Shown here piece by piece: positions 37,558 through 47,065 of a stretch of DNA of 64,000 bases. Each line of letters starts with the position of its first letter. Position 1 is the stretch's first letter. Position numbers and translations under genes: made by a program. The stretch covers positions 930,001 to 994,000 of the forward strand of contig NZ_CP025113.1 of the NCBI RefSeq assembly GCF_002831585.1, in the 5' to 3' direction. Origin of the DNA: Bradyrhizobium sp. SK17. Its GTDB lineage: Bacteria > Pseudomonadota > Alphaproteobacteria > Rhizobiales > Xanthobacteraceae. Below the pieces are notes generated by a model, which made no database searches, was not told where the DNA came from, and saw only the letters and a program-made list of their open reading frames with translations.

Positions 37558-37776
37558 CGCACATGTCTCGATTTGGGACGGCGCCCGGTGATTCTACGCG
37601 CCCTCAAGATAGTGGTTCCGGCGAATCCAACGCTAGGAGAAGTTGATAAATAATCCGGAAACCACGTTTTCCGATCTCCGGGAACGAACTGGGCACGGCA
37701 GGCATGCCCCTTGCCACGGTGAGGTTGCGGAGGGACGCAACGTCCCAAACTATGACGCAGCAACGGGTCGCAGCCG

Positions 37777-38058
37777 ATGTTCGACGAACAACCAGAAGTA
37801 CCGGACGGCGAGGTCACGGGCGATGCCGAAGCGCCCTGCACAGCGCTGGTGCCGCTCGCCGTGACCACCCATTGGGCGCCCAAGATCCCGCTGCTGCACG
37901 CCGATCCGTCCTTTGTGGCGCAGCTGATCGCGACCGCGGCGCATGAGCCGCAGACCCGCGGGCAGCGGCGTGGGTCATTGGCCGACGCGCAAAGCGCTTA
38001 CGGCCCGCATTTCGACGAGCGCCGCAGCGTGGCGCGACGGACGCGGCAGATCATCTAG
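37777..38058 (+). CDS. Small uncharacterised protein
   Basis: A 93-residue soluble protein of unknown function, not recognised. Its first third is acidic (MFDEQPEVPDGEVTGDAEAP) and the last third basic (HFDERRSVARRTRQII). The middle VTTHWAPKIPLLHADPSFVAQLIATA is hydrophobic and could form two helices. No signal peptide. The codon pattern (high GC at third positions) and the absence of a competing frame support it being real. It stands alone between the GGDEF-EAL gene and a membrane protein gene. Confidence 0.6.
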   Translation: MFDEQPEVPDGEVTGDAEAPCTALVPLAVTTHWAPKIPLLHADPSFVAQLIATAAHEPQTRGQRRGSLADAQSAYGPHFDERRSVARRTRQII

Positions 38059-38137
38059 CGCATGGTCCGGCCCCGGAGGGCCGCGTTAGCACTCCGAAAA
38101 GATCACGCACAAACAAGAAACTTGCTGGAGCGTTTTC

Positions 38138-38776
38138 TCAGCGCTGCGGCGTGTCCGATGGCGGCTGGCCGCCCGGCTGCAAGTCGGGTGAGGTGACCGT
38201 CGGCTTGGGCGCGGACGGATCGAGCAGCACGGATTCAGCAACCGACGTCGCTGGAGGAACCGGAGCGGCCGGCGGCGGCGCGGCAGGGGCCGGTGCTGCG
38301 ACAGGCGCAGGCTCGATCCGCGCAGCGGGCTGCACGGCAGGCGCGGGCGCCGGCGCCTCAGGCTGCGGCTCGCTGACGCTCGGTGCGGGGGCGGCGGCTG
38401 CAACTGCCGCACGACGGCGGGTGCGCAGCGCAACTCCGGAAATGAAATCGACCAGCGCCAGCAGCGTGAGCAGGCAATAGGTCGAGTTGCCGAATTTCGG
38501 CCAGAGCACGAATTCGGCGGCGGCAGCGCCGAACACGATCAGCGACAGCAGGTGGTCGGTGAGATATTTCGCGCCGGGGCGTGCGCCCTTGATGACCTCG
38601 AGCAGCAACAGCAGCACGCCGGCAGCGAGCAGCATGTCGCTGAGCGTGATCTGCCATTGCTCGCCCGACAGCAAGGTCAGCCTGATCAGCGGGTCCGTAA
38701 AGGACACGCCCGGCATCAGGAAGGCGATGATGTTGTAGACCGCGAGCGGAACGAGCAGCAGCGGAAAACCGACCAT
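38138..38776 (-). CDS. Membrane protein with Pro/Ala-rich cytoplasmic tail
   Basis: A 212-residue protein. Four hydrophobic helices occupy residues 1-115 (MVGFPLLLVPLAVYNIIAFL, DMLLAAGVLLLLLEVI, LLSLIVFGAAAAEFVLW, YCLLTLLALVDFISGVAL). The remaining 95 residues are rich in Pro and Ala (PAPAPAVQPAARIEPAPVAAPAPAAPPP) and likely disordered. I do not recognise a named family. It lies next to rpmF on the same strand, but nothing suggests a shared role. Confidence 0.72.
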   Translation of the reverse strand: MVGFPLLLVPLAVYNIIAFLMPGVSFTDPLIRLTLLSGEQWQITLSDMLLAAGVLLLLLEVIKGARPGAKYLTDHLLSLIVFGAAAAEFVLWPKFGNSTYCLLTLLALVDFISGVALRTRRRAAVAAAAPAPSVSEPQPEAPAPAPAVQPAARIEPAPVAAPAPAAPPPAAPVPPATSVAESVLLDPSAPKPTVTSPDLQPGGQPPSDTPQR

Positions 38777-38921
38777 CGGGCTTGGGCCTTATTCAGGGAG
38801 AACCAGCAATGCGGCGACGCCTATAGGCCTCGCCGCGAACGCGCCCGTCTTGACCGCACTCGTTGGCCGAATTCGGGCGCAGCGCCGTGTGTCTGAGACG
38901 GCGCGGCAGCCGAAGGTCCGA

Positions 38922-39107
38922 TCAGGACTCTTTCTTGGCCTTCAGGACCTGGCGGCCCTTGTACATGCCGGTCTTCAGGTCGAGGTGGTGCGGGCGGCGC
39001 AGCTCGCCGGAGTCCTTGTCCTCGACATAGGTCGGGGTCTTGATCGCATCGGCCGAACGGCGCATGCCACGGCGCGACGGCGAGGTTTTTCTTCTGGGAA
39101 CGGCCAT
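38922..39107 (-). CDS. rpmF: 50S ribosomal protein L32
   Basis: A 61-residue basic protein that begins [20 protein letters not shown] and contains [15 protein letters not shown], the L32 pattern of alphaproteobacteria. It lacks the zinc-binding cysteine pairs of some L32 forms, as is usual in this group. Start ATG 39107 follows AGAGGACACCGTC; the frame extends upstream but L32 always begins at MAVP. It lies between a membrane protein gene and mtgA on the same strand. Confidence 0.95.
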   Translation of the reverse strand: MAVPRRKTSPSRRGMRRSADAIKTPTYVEDKDSGELRRPHHLDLKTGMYKGRQVLKAKKES

Positions 39108-39267
39108 GACGGTGTCCTCTAGGGGTGTTGCGAAGGCATCGTCCGCAATGCGGACGAGCGCACAGCGCTCCAAAGCGCCAGCTGCGATGCCGGTAAGGCC
39201 GCGCTTATAGAGGAAGGGGCTGCGTAAAGCTAGGCCCGGAGACAGCAAAATGCGCCCGAAATCGGCC

Positions 39268-39939
<672 letters not shown>

Positions 39940-40138
39940 AACGGGGGTTTCCGGGGAGAACCTTTCCAGGAGGATTTAGGGCCCGCCCGCCAGACCACGG
40001 CCGGCGCCGTCAGAGGTCTGCGGGATAATTCACGGTTTTTCCAGCACTTTTAAGGCGCGAATCCGCCGCAGGGTGGAATTGACGAAGCCGATGCCATCAA
40101 CGATTGTCCGGCCGAAAATCGATCTGGAGCAATTCTTA

Positions 40139-41059
40139 ATGACGACCGGTACTGCAGAGTTTTCCAAGCGGCTGGACCAGACCGCGGAGGATACCGAAGC
40201 CCTGCTCGCGAAGCTGCTGTCGGATGCGACCGAGAGCGACGAGATCGTGCGGCCGAAGCGGCTGATCGAAGCGATGCGCTATTCGAGCCTTGGCGGCGGC
40301 AAGCGGCTGCGGCCGTTCCTCGTGGTCGAGAGCGCGGCGGTGTTCGGCATCCCGCGCGAAGCCGCGCTGCTGGCCGGCGCCGCGCTGGAATGCATCCACT
40401 GCTACTCGCTGATCCATGACGATCTGCCGGCGATGGACAATTCCGACCTGCGCCGCGGCCGCCCGACCCTGCACAAGGCCTATGACGACGCCACCGCGAT
40501 CCTCGCCGGCGACGCGCTGTTGACGATCGCCTTCGACATCATCACCCGCGACGCGATCCACAAGGACCCGACGGTACGCCTGCTCTTGACCCGCGCACTG
40601 GCGCGCGCCTCCGGGGTCGGCGGCATGGCCGGCGGCCAGATCCTCGACCTCGCCGGCGAAGGCCGCTTCGGCGACCGCGAGCCGGTCGACGTCGCCCGCC
40701 TGCAACAGATGAAGACCGGCGCACTGTTGCGGTTCGGCTGCATCGCCGGCGCGATCCTCGGCCAGTCCTCCGAGAGGGAATACCAGGCGCTCGACGATTA
40801 CGGCAAAGCGCTCGGCGAGGCCTTCCAGATCGCCGACGACCTGCTCGATGTCGAGGGTGATGCCGCCGCACTCGGCAAGCCGGCCGGTGCCGACGCTGCG
40901 CTCGGCAAGACCACCTTCGTCACCCAGCTCGGCATCGACGGCGCCAAGCAGCGCGTGCGCGACCTGTTGGCGCGCGCCGACGCCGCGCTGTCGCTGTTCG
41001 GCAGCCGCGGCGACGTGCTGCGCGCGGCCGCCCGCTTCGTCGCCGAGCGCAAGAACTAG
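40139..41059 (+). CDS. ispA: Farnesyl/geranylgeranyl diphosphate synthase (polyprenyl synthetase)
   Basis: A 306-residue trans-isoprenyl diphosphate synthase. SSLGGGKRLRPFL binds the allylic substrate, the first Asp-rich motif is IHDDLPAMDN, RRGRPTLHKAY follows, and the second Asp-rich motif is FQIADDLLD. The two residues before the first motif (CYSLIHDDLPAMD) fit a farnesyl-to-geranylgeranyl product. I start at ATG 40139 (MTTGTAEFSKRLDQ), with GGAG nine bases upstream; ATG 40091 or GTG 40073 would add a poorly conserved N-terminus. The product feeds ubiquinone, undecaprenyl and hopanoid synthesis. Confidence 0.92.
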   Translation: MTTGTAEFSKRLDQTAEDTEALLAKLLSDATESDEIVRPKRLIEAMRYSSLGGGKRLRPFLVVESAAVFGIPREAALLAGAALECIHCYSLIHDDLPAMDNSDLRRGRPTLHKAYDDATAILAGDALLTIAFDIITRDAIHKDPTVRLLLTRALARASGVGGMAGGQILDLAGEGRFGDREPVDVARLQQMKTGALLRFGCIAGAILGQSSEREYQALDDYGKALGEAFQIADDLLDVEGDAAALGKPAGADAALGKTTFVTQLGIDGAKQRVRDLLARADAALSLFGSRGDVLRAAARFVAERKN

Positions 41060-41077
41060 CCGAAGGCGACCCGCGGA

Positions 41078-41758
41078 ATGAACAAGGAGTTCGACGATCG
41101 CCTTGTTCGCTTCCGCAAGCTGCCGATGCCGGTCCGCATCGTCGTGGGCCGGCCGCGAACCTTCGTCTCGATCGCGGTCGGCATCGCCGTCGCGCTGCTG
41201 ATCCCCGGCTCGACGCGCCTGGTCACGCGCCTGCTCGCCGGCTGGGACGCCTTCGCCGCGCTCTATCTTCTGCTCGCCTATGTGATGATGCTGCGCTGTG
41301 GGGTCGCCCACATCAAGCGCAGCGCCATCTTGCAGGACGACGGCCGTTTCCTGATCCTGCTGCTGACCGCGTCCGGCGCGCTGGCAAGCCTGCTCGCCAT
41401 CGTGTTCGAACTCGGCGCCTCCAAGGGCAGCCCGGCCGGGCTGGCGGTGGCGATCGTCACCATCACGCTGTCATGGGCGGTGGTCCACACCGCGTTCTCG
41501 CTGCACTACGCCCACGAGTTCTACCGCGGCAAGACGCCCGGCGGATTGCAGTTTCCGAGTGGCGACGAGCATGTCGACGCCGACTATTGGGATTTCGTCT
41601 ATTTCTCGTTCGTGATCGGCATGACCGCGCAGGTCTCCGACGTCGGCATCACCGACAAGATCATCCGCCGCACCGCGACCGTGCACGGCATCATCTCATT
41701 CGTGTTCAACACCGCGCTGCTGGCGCTGATGGTCAACATCGCGGCGAGCTTGATCTGA
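41078..41758 (+). CDS. DUF1345 membrane protein
   Basis: A 226-residue integral membrane protein with about five to six helices. HTAFSLHYAHEFYRGKTPGGLQFP and DYWDFVYFSFVIGMTAQVSDVGITDK are the typical DUF1345 blocks, with conserved His, Tyr and Asp. The function is unknown. It begins 18 bases after ispA and is likely co-transcribed with it. It converges on the caspase-like gene. Confidence 0.88.
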   Translation: MNKEFDDRLVRFRKLPMPVRIVVGRPRTFVSIAVGIAVALLIPGSTRLVTRLLAGWDAFAALYLLLAYVMMLRCGVAHIKRSAILQDDGRFLILLLTASGALASLLAIVFELGASKGSPAGLAVAIVTITLSWAVVHTAFSLHYAHEFYRGKTPGGLQFPSGDEHVDADYWDFVYFSFVIGMTAQVSDVGITDKIIRRTATVHGIISFVFNTALLALMVNIAASLI

Positions 41759-41768
41759 CCATTCAGCA

Positions 41769-43655
41769 CTAATTGCAGGACTCGACATTGCCGACGCCGA
41801 GGCCGGGACCGCCGCCGCCGCGGTACTCGATGTGGCAGCCATGCCGGACCGGACGGCACGCATAGGCATCGCAGACGATCTGACCGCCGCCGCCTTCGGC
41901 CCTGGCGCGGCCGCGCGGGCGCGGCGCCTCCGCCGACGGCATCGATGGTTCGAGCCGTTCGCGCTGCGGATGGAAGGCGCGCTCGCGCCGCGACGGCCGC
42001 TCGTCGCTGTCGCGCCTGGCAACCGGCTTCCGCTCGCGCCGCTTCTCGCATTCATTGTCGTCGTTGAGGAAGGCGCCCTCGGCGCACACGATCCTGGTGC
42101 AGCGATCGCCGTCCGCCTTGTAGCCATGCTCGCAGACCAGCGGGCAGACACGCGCCTGCTTCAGCCTGATGGCATCGAGCGTGTCGGCGTTCGCGGCCTT
42201 GATGTCGAGCTTGGTGCCGGCGTAGCGGTTGAACAGCGTCAGCGAGCGTTGTGAGGCCGCGTTCCAGTCGCCGTCGACCGCACCGGTCAGGCAACCGACG
42301 CGGCGCAGCTCGGTCTGCACCGACTTGACGACATCGGCCTCCGGCGAACCGGTGGCCAGCGCGGCAACGGTCGTGCCCTTCTCGGCTGGAGCCGGCGCTG
42401 CTGCGGCGGCAGGGCTTGCCGCCTGATCGGTAACCGGCTTATCCGCGGCGGCCCGATCGGCGACCGCAGCATCCGCCTGCCGCTTCTGCTCAGCGGCCGC
42501 GACCTGCTCCTGCGCGATCTGCTTGGCCCGCTCCGCGGCAAGGCGCGCCGCCTCGGCCGCCTTTGCATCGGCTTCGGCCTTGGCCTGCTGCGCCTTCTGC
42601 GCACCCTCGGCGGCGAGCCGTGCGCGCTCCTGCTCGGCCAGACGCGCCTTCTCGGTGGCGGCGACGCGGGCCTCCTCCGCCCCGAACTTCTCCAGCTGCA
42701 ACCTGGCGAGGTTGGCGTAATAGCCGTTGGGGTACTGGGCGAGGAAGGCGTTCATCGCGCTCTTGTTGCCGATCTGCAGCGCGAGCTCGTAATCGCGACG
42801 GGCCTCCGACTGCGGCGTCGGTGCCGGCGCCGCAGGCGCGGCAGCAGCGGCGGGCGCCGGCTTGGCCGGTGCCGGCACCAGCGGCACGTCCTCGCCGCCG
42901 AGGGAGCCATAGACGAACGGCTCCTGGCGGTTGTTGGTGGTCTTCAGCACCTCGTCGCGGACATAGCCGAAGGCGCGGCGCACATCGAGACCGGGGGTCG
43001 GCAGGAACTTGGACAGCGCGATCGTGAACGGGCTGTTCTTGCCGTCGCCGTCGGCTGCGGTCGAGCCGGCCTTGGCCGAATAGGCGATCAGCACGTTCGG
43101 GCTGGTCGGCTCGACCTTGGCGAGGCCCTGTCCGATCGCCCGGGTCGCCAGCGTCCGCTTCATGGTCTTGGCGAACGGGTTGTCGCGGCAGGCATCGAGG
43201 ATCACCAGCCGGAGTTTCCGGGCCGGCTCGATCGCGACCAGGATGCGATCCAGCGAGAACGCCTCGTCATAGACGTCGGTGTCGCGCTCCAGGCGGGCAT
43301 CGACCGGGATCAGGTAATTGGCGCCGTCGACCTCGATGCCGTGGCCGGCGTAGTACACCAATGCGATATCGGCATCGCGGGCGAGGTCGGCGAATTCGCG
43401 CAGCGCGCGGCGGGTTTCGATCGCGGGCAGGTCCTTGCGGAAATCGACCACATCGAAGCCGGCATTCTTCAGCGTCGCGGCCATCACCGCGGCATCGTTG
43501 ACCGGGTTCGCCAGCGGCGCGGTGTTCCGGTAGGCGGAGTTGCCGAGCACCAGCGCCACGCGCTTCTCGGCAAAGGCCGGCTGGCAGACGATCAGCAGAA
43601 CGGCGGCCACCGCCAGCAGCAGTCGTTTCAGTTTCAAGAGCCCAGACCCATTCAT
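41769..43655 (-). CDS. Secreted caspase-like (peptidase C14) protein
   Basis: A 628-residue exported protein. A signal peptide covers residues 1-29 (cleavage after AFA). The caspase fold (about 31-255) has the His-Cys dyad H105 in YYAGHGIE and C156 in LDACRDNP, so it should be an active cysteine protease. An Ala/Pro linker, then a long Ala/Lys/Glu/Gln coiled coil (about 325-410), a peptidoglycan-binding-like stretch (VQTELRRVGCLTGAVDGDWNAASQRSL) and a Cys-rich basic tail follow. I start at ATG 43655 (MNGSGLLKLKRLLLAV) rather than 27 bases upstream. Substrate and activation are unknown. Confidence 0.88.
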   Translation of the reverse strand: MNGSGLLKLKRLLLAVAAVLLIVCQPAFAEKRVALVLGNSAYRNTAPLANPVNDAAVMAATLKNAGFDVVDFRKDLPAIETRRALREFADLARDADIALVYYAGHGIEVDGANYLIPVDARLERDTDVYDEAFSLDRILVAIEPARKLRLVILDACRDNPFAKTMKRTLATRAIGQGLAKVEPTSPNVLIAYSAKAGSTAADGDGKNSPFTIALSKFLPTPGLDVRRAFGYVRDEVLKTTNNRQEPFVYGSLGGEDVPLVPAPAKPAPAAAAAPAAPAPTPQSEARRDYELALQIGNKSAMNAFLAQYPNGYYANLARLQLEKFGAEEARVAATEKARLAEQERARLAAEGAQKAQQAKAEADAKAAEAARLAAERAKQIAQEQVAAAEQKRQADAAVADRAAADKPVTDQAASPAAAAAPAPAEKGTTVAALATGSPEADVVKSVQTELRRVGCLTGAVDGDWNAASQRSLTLFNRYAGTKLDIKAANADTLDAIRLKQARVCPLVCEHGYKADGDRCTRIVCAEGAFLNDDNECEKRRERKPVARRDSDERPSRRERAFHPQRERLEPSMPSAEAPRPRGRARAEGGGGQIVCDAYACRPVRHGCHIEYRGGGGPGLGVGNVESCN

Positions 43656-43857
43656 GGCGACACTCTCGCCCTTTCCCAGCATGCAGGTCCAATTACCAGA
43701 AGCAAGCGGCCGGCTTTGTGAGGCGCCTCACGATCGGTGCCGGCGGGGACCGCGCATCCTGACTGTTAGTCGACGAAACAGAGCAGTGGTTCGGATTTGG
43801 CTGGTGGCGACATTTCGGGCACCATCGGGGCAACGAGAACAAGACACGGAGGACGTC

Positions 43858-44274
43858 ATGCAGGGCGCAAGCGCACCGGTTCCAGCCTACCGATCCCGCA
43901 CCATCGGCGGCATGGCCCGAAATCTCATCGCGCTTGCGCTGCTGGCCGGCTGCGCCGCGGGATGCGGCCTGGTCGACGCCGTGTTCGACGGCTTCAAGCA
44001 CGCCAAAGCCGTCGAGAACGACCTCTTCGCGATGGTCGGGGTCAAACCGGCGGTCGGCTTCAACTGGCACAATGGCCGGCTCACATCGGTGACGGTCACC
44101 TTCCCGAACCTGCTCCAGGACAAGCCATTGCAGGAACTTGCCGACGCAGCCCGCACCGCGGTCGGCAAGGAGTTCAAGCAGCGCGCCGACGACGTCGTGC
44201 TCGCGTTCTCGCTGGGACCGTCCGAGACGCCAGCGACGCAGGCGGACCAAACTCAGGGCAAGAACTTGCCTTGA
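43858..44274 (+). CDS. Small putative lipoprotein
   Basis: A 138-residue protein of no family I recognise. A basic N-terminus is followed by a hydrophobic stretch ending in the lipobox LLAGC (ARNLIALALLAGCAAGC), so it is probably lipid-modified and anchored. The mature part (VKPAVGFNWHNGRLTSVTVTFPNLLQDKP, QELADAARTAVGKEF) looks like a small alpha/beta domain. ATG 43858 is supported by CGGAGGA six bases upstream; a second ATG at 43912 (MARNLIALAL) would give a shorter, more standard signal. It is divergent from the caspase-like gene. Confidence 0.72.
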   Translation: MQGASAPVPAYRSRTIGGMARNLIALALLAGCAAGCGLVDAVFDGFKHAKAVENDLFAMVGVKPAVGFNWHNGRLTSVTVTFPNLLQDKPLQELADAARTAVGKEFKQRADDVVLAFSLGPSETPATQADQTQGKNLP

Positions 44275-44294
44275 GCAGATTTATTCCCCGCCAT

Positions 44295-44729
44295 CTATTT
44301 TCCGTCTCGCGTCACGTGCTCCTGATACTGCGGCAGATCGTCGGTGATCTCGTCCCATGGCGCCTTCGAACCGACGAAGATATGCGCGGTCGGCCGGATC
44401 GCCGGCGCGTCATTCAGCGTCCCCATCGTGACATGGACATAGGCGCCGTTGCGAACCTGCGAATAGAGCAGCGAGCCGCAGCGGCCGCAATGCGCGTCAT
44501 GGGTGGTCTCGTCGCCGTAGATCAGAAGGCCATCGGCGCCGCTGACAACGGCGAATTTTTCGCGCACGATTCCCGCGAACGGCTTGAACGCCGATCCAGT
44601 GGCGCGCCGGCAATTCGAGCAGTGACAATTCATCGCATAGGCAAAGGCGTCGGCCACCTCATAGCGCACGTCGCGGCAGAAGCATTCACCGCTCAGGATC
44701 CGATTGTTCGAATTTGCGGATGCAGTCAC
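44295..44729 (-). CDS. GFA domain protein (glutathione-dependent formaldehyde-activating-like)
   Basis: A 144-residue zinc-binding GFA-family protein. The metal ligands are CFC in SGECFCRDVRYEV, CHCSNCRR, and CGRCGS. Only the founding member Gfa has been linked with formaldehyde and glutathione; most paralogues are uncharacterised. I start at GTG 44729 (MTASANSNNRIL), with GAGGGA six bases upstream; the frame extends 33 codons farther without family sequence. It converges on the lipoprotein gene and is divergent from the NTF2-like gene. Confidence 0.82.
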   Translation of the reverse strand: MTASANSNNRILSGECFCRDVRYEVADAFAYAMNCHCSNCRRATGSAFKPFAGIVREKFAVVSGADGLLIYGDETTHDAHCGRCGSLLYSQVRNGAYVHVTMGTLNDAPAIRPTAHIFVGSKAPWDEITDDLPQYQEHVTRDGK

Positions 44730-44827
44730 GACTGGTCCCTCACGCAGAATTTTGCCGCCGGCCATAGCGCGGTCCGGCAGTTCATGGCTAAATCCTAGCA
44801 GATCAATTCCGGCCGGGAGGACCACCA

Positions 44828-45202
44828 ATGAGCCAAGATCGATCCAGCGTCGAAAACGTCGTGCAAACCTATTTCGACGGTCTCTATGAAGGCAATGCCG
44901 ACAAGCTCGCCGCTGCCTTTCATCCGAGCGCCGACCTGCGCTGGGTGGAGAAGGGCGAGCTGAAGGTCCTGACCGTGCCGGACTGGCTCGCCTGGGTGCG
45001 CAAGCGGCCGTCGGCGCAGGCCGAAGGCAAGCCGCGCGAGGACTTCATCGTCACCATCGACCGCTCCGACGACAACACCGCCTTCATCAAGGTGCGTTGC
45101 CAGCTGCCGCCGCGGTTCTTCACCGACTATCTGGTCGCGATGAAGCTCGCCGACGGCTGGCAGATCGTCTCGAAGTCCTACCGCTACGACCTCAGGGACT
45201 GA
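44828..45202 (+). CDS. NTF2-like (SnoaL-type) fold protein
   Basis: A 124-residue single-domain protein starting MSQDRSSVENVVQTYFDGLYEGNADKLAAAFHPSADLRWVEKGEL, the alpha-helix and strand pattern of NTF2-like small proteins, closest to the putative lumazine-binding group (FLKVRCQLPPRFFTDYLVAMKLADGWQIVSKSY). These bind or convert small molecules; a specific role cannot be inferred. GGGAGG lies eight to thirteen bases before the start. It is divergent from the GFA gene. Confidence 0.8.
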   Translation: MSQDRSSVENVVQTYFDGLYEGNADKLAAAFHPSADLRWVEKGELKVLTVPDWLAWVRKRPSAQAEGKPREDFIVTIDRSDDNTAFIKVRCQLPPRFFTDYLVAMKLADGWQIVSKSYRYDLRD

Positions 45203-45308
45203 CCGGCCGGGCGCGCAGACCCGCGACAGCTTTATGACACGCTCTCGCGGTCCGGCACCGGCCGGACCGCATTGACTGGCGGTGGTTTCCGGGCGAATTG
45301 AGCCCATT

Positions 45309-46916
45309 ATGGAAGCCAAGTTTCAGATTTTCCTCACCTTGCTCGGCGTACTGGCGGGAACCGCGCTGGTGGCGCGGCGGACCGATATCGCGCCGGCGAT
45401 CCTGCTGCTGCTGGTCGGCATCGTGCTCGCCTTCGTGCCGGGCATGCCGTCGCTGGAACTGCCGCCCGAGCTGGTGCTTCTGGTGGTGCTGCCGCCGCTG
45501 ATCTATTCGGCCAGCGTTGCGATGAGCTGGCGCGAGTTCAAGGCCAATCTGCGGCCGATCATCCTGCTGTCGGTCGGCTGCGTGATCTTCACCGCCTTCA
45601 TGGTGGCGGCCGCGACCCACTATGTGATCGGCCTGCCCTGGAGCATCGGCTTCCTGCTCGGAGCCATCGTCGCGCCGCCCGACGTGGTCGCGCCACTGGC
45701 GATCGCGCGCAAGCTCGGCATGCCCCGCCGCATCCTGGTGATCCTCGAGGGCGAAGGGCTCGCCAATGACGCCACCGCGCTGATCCTCTATCGCTTCGCG
45801 CTCGCCGCCATCACCACCGGGCTGTTCTCGCTGCCGAAGGCGACCGGCACCTTCTTCGTCATCGTCGCCTGCGAGATCGCATTCGGCACCGCGGTCGGCT
45901 GGCTCAGCCTGCGCGCCCGCCGCCGTGCCCGGGATCCGCAGGTCGAGATCACGCTGTCGCTGATCACCCCCTATCTCGCCTACTGGGTCCCCGAGCATTT
46001 CGGCGGCAGCGGCGTGATCGCGACCGTCGCCTGCGGGCTCTACATGAGCTGGAACGGACCGCTGCTGATCTCCGCCGCGACGCGCCTGCAGGGCATCTTC
46101 TTCTGGGATTTGATCATCTACCTGATCGAGGGCCTGCTGTTCCTGTTGACCGGCTTCCAGATGCGCTCGCTGTACGAGAAGTCGAAGTCGTTTCCGCTGC
46201 ACGACATCCTCACCGCCACCGTGCTGGTTGCCGCCATCGTGATCGCCGCGCGCTTCCTCTGGGTGTTTCCCGGCACCTATCTGCCGCGCTGGCTCAGCAA
46301 GCGGGTGCGCGAGCGCGATCCGCTGCCGTCGTGGCGGGCGGTGTTCGTGGTCGCCTTCACCGGCGTGCGCGGTGCGGTCTCGCTCGCCGCGGCGCTGGCG
46401 CTGCCCCTGACGCTGCCGAGCGGCGAGGCCTTCCCGTATCGTGACCTGATCCTGTTCGTCGCCTTCGGCGTGATCTTCGTGACCCTGGTCGGGCTTGGCC
46501 TCACCCTGCCGCCGGTGGTGCGCTGGCTCGGCCTCGCCAAGGACGGCCGCAGCGAGCATATCGCCGAGCACGAACAGGAGATCACCGCGCGGCGCGAGGC
46601 GCTGAACGCGGCACTGAAGTCGCTCGACGCCATCACCGACGACCGCGAGCTCTCCGACGAGGTGATCAAGCTGCTGCGCTCGCGACACGAGATCCGCATC
46701 AACCAGCTGCCCGACTCGCTCGACCCCGACAAGCACGACGTCTCCGCCACCGGCACCGAACTGACGCGGGAGCTGATCTCCTCCGAGCGCAAGTTCATCC
46801 ATATGCTGCTGCGCGACGGCAAGATCACCGACGAAACCCGACGCCGCATCGAGCGCGACCTCGATCTGGAGGAGGCGAGCCTGTCGAACCGCGAGTATCG
46901 CAGGATACCGTTGTAG
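45309..46916 (+). CDS. Cation/proton antiporter, CPA1 family (NhaP/YjcE-like)
   Basis: A 535-residue antiporter with about twelve helices. Family motifs are visible: LGAIVAPPDVVAPLAIARKLG, EGEGLANDATALILYRFAL with the ion-binding ND pair, and TGVRGAVSLAAALALP. A cytoplasmic tail of about 130 residues (EHIAEHEQEITARREALNAA onward) is helical, as in bacterial NhaP/YjcE proteins. It exchanges Na+ or K+ for protons across the inner membrane. I start at ATG 45309 (MEAKFQIFLTLLG); the frame opens slightly earlier. Confidence 0.9.
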   Translation: MEAKFQIFLTLLGVLAGTALVARRTDIAPAILLLLVGIVLAFVPGMPSLELPPELVLLVVLPPLIYSASVAMSWREFKANLRPIILLSVGCVIFTAFMVAAATHYVIGLPWSIGFLLGAIVAPPDVVAPLAIARKLGMPRRILVILEGEGLANDATALILYRFALAAITTGLFSLPKATGTFFVIVACEIAFGTAVGWLSLRARRRARDPQVEITLSLITPYLAYWVPEHFGGSGVIATVACGLYMSWNGPLLISAATRLQGIFFWDLIIYLIEGLLFLLTGFQMRSLYEKSKSFPLHDILTATVLVAAIVIAARFLWVFPGTYLPRWLSKRVRERDPLPSWRAVFVVAFTGVRGAVSLAAALALPLTLPSGEAFPYRDLILFVAFGVIFVTLVGLGLTLPPVVRWLGLAKDGRSEHIAEHEQEITARREALNAALKSLDAITDDRELSDEVIKLLRSRHEIRINQLPDSLDPDKHDVSATGTELTRELISSERKFIHMLLRDGKITDETRRRIERDLDLEEASLSNREYRRIPL

Positions 46917-46933
46917 CGCGGGATGTCTCCACA

Positions 46934-47058
46934 CGTCGTCCCGGCGAAAGCCGGGACCCATTACCACAAGTACCGATTGGTTTGCGAAGCTGGAGCCACA
47001 GCGCGTTTCAACAACGCAACGCTGTGGTTATGGGTCCCGGCTTTCGCCGGGACGACGG
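46934..47058. repeat. Palindromic intergenic repeat, family B copy 1
   Basis: The left arm cgtcgtcccggcgaaagccg and the right arm cggctttcgccgggacgacg are exact reverse complements over about 20 bases, continuing with gggaccca/tgggtccc. The loop is about 70 bases. Other copies are at 49503-49637 and, split by the IS30 element, at 52105-52210 plus 53249-53270. Confidence 0.88.
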
Positions 47059-47065
47059 GGGAGGC

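Noticed and set aside
40073..40138. Longer N-terminus for ispA starting at GTG 40073 or ATG 40091
   Set aside because: The added residues do not resemble polyprenyl synthases and ATG 40139 has GGAG at a good distance.
45192..46967. Long open frame opposite the CPA1 antiporter gene (about 591 codons)
   Set aside because: Its composition (Asp, Gln, Arg, Glu, His) is the mirror of hydrophobic codons on the real strand.
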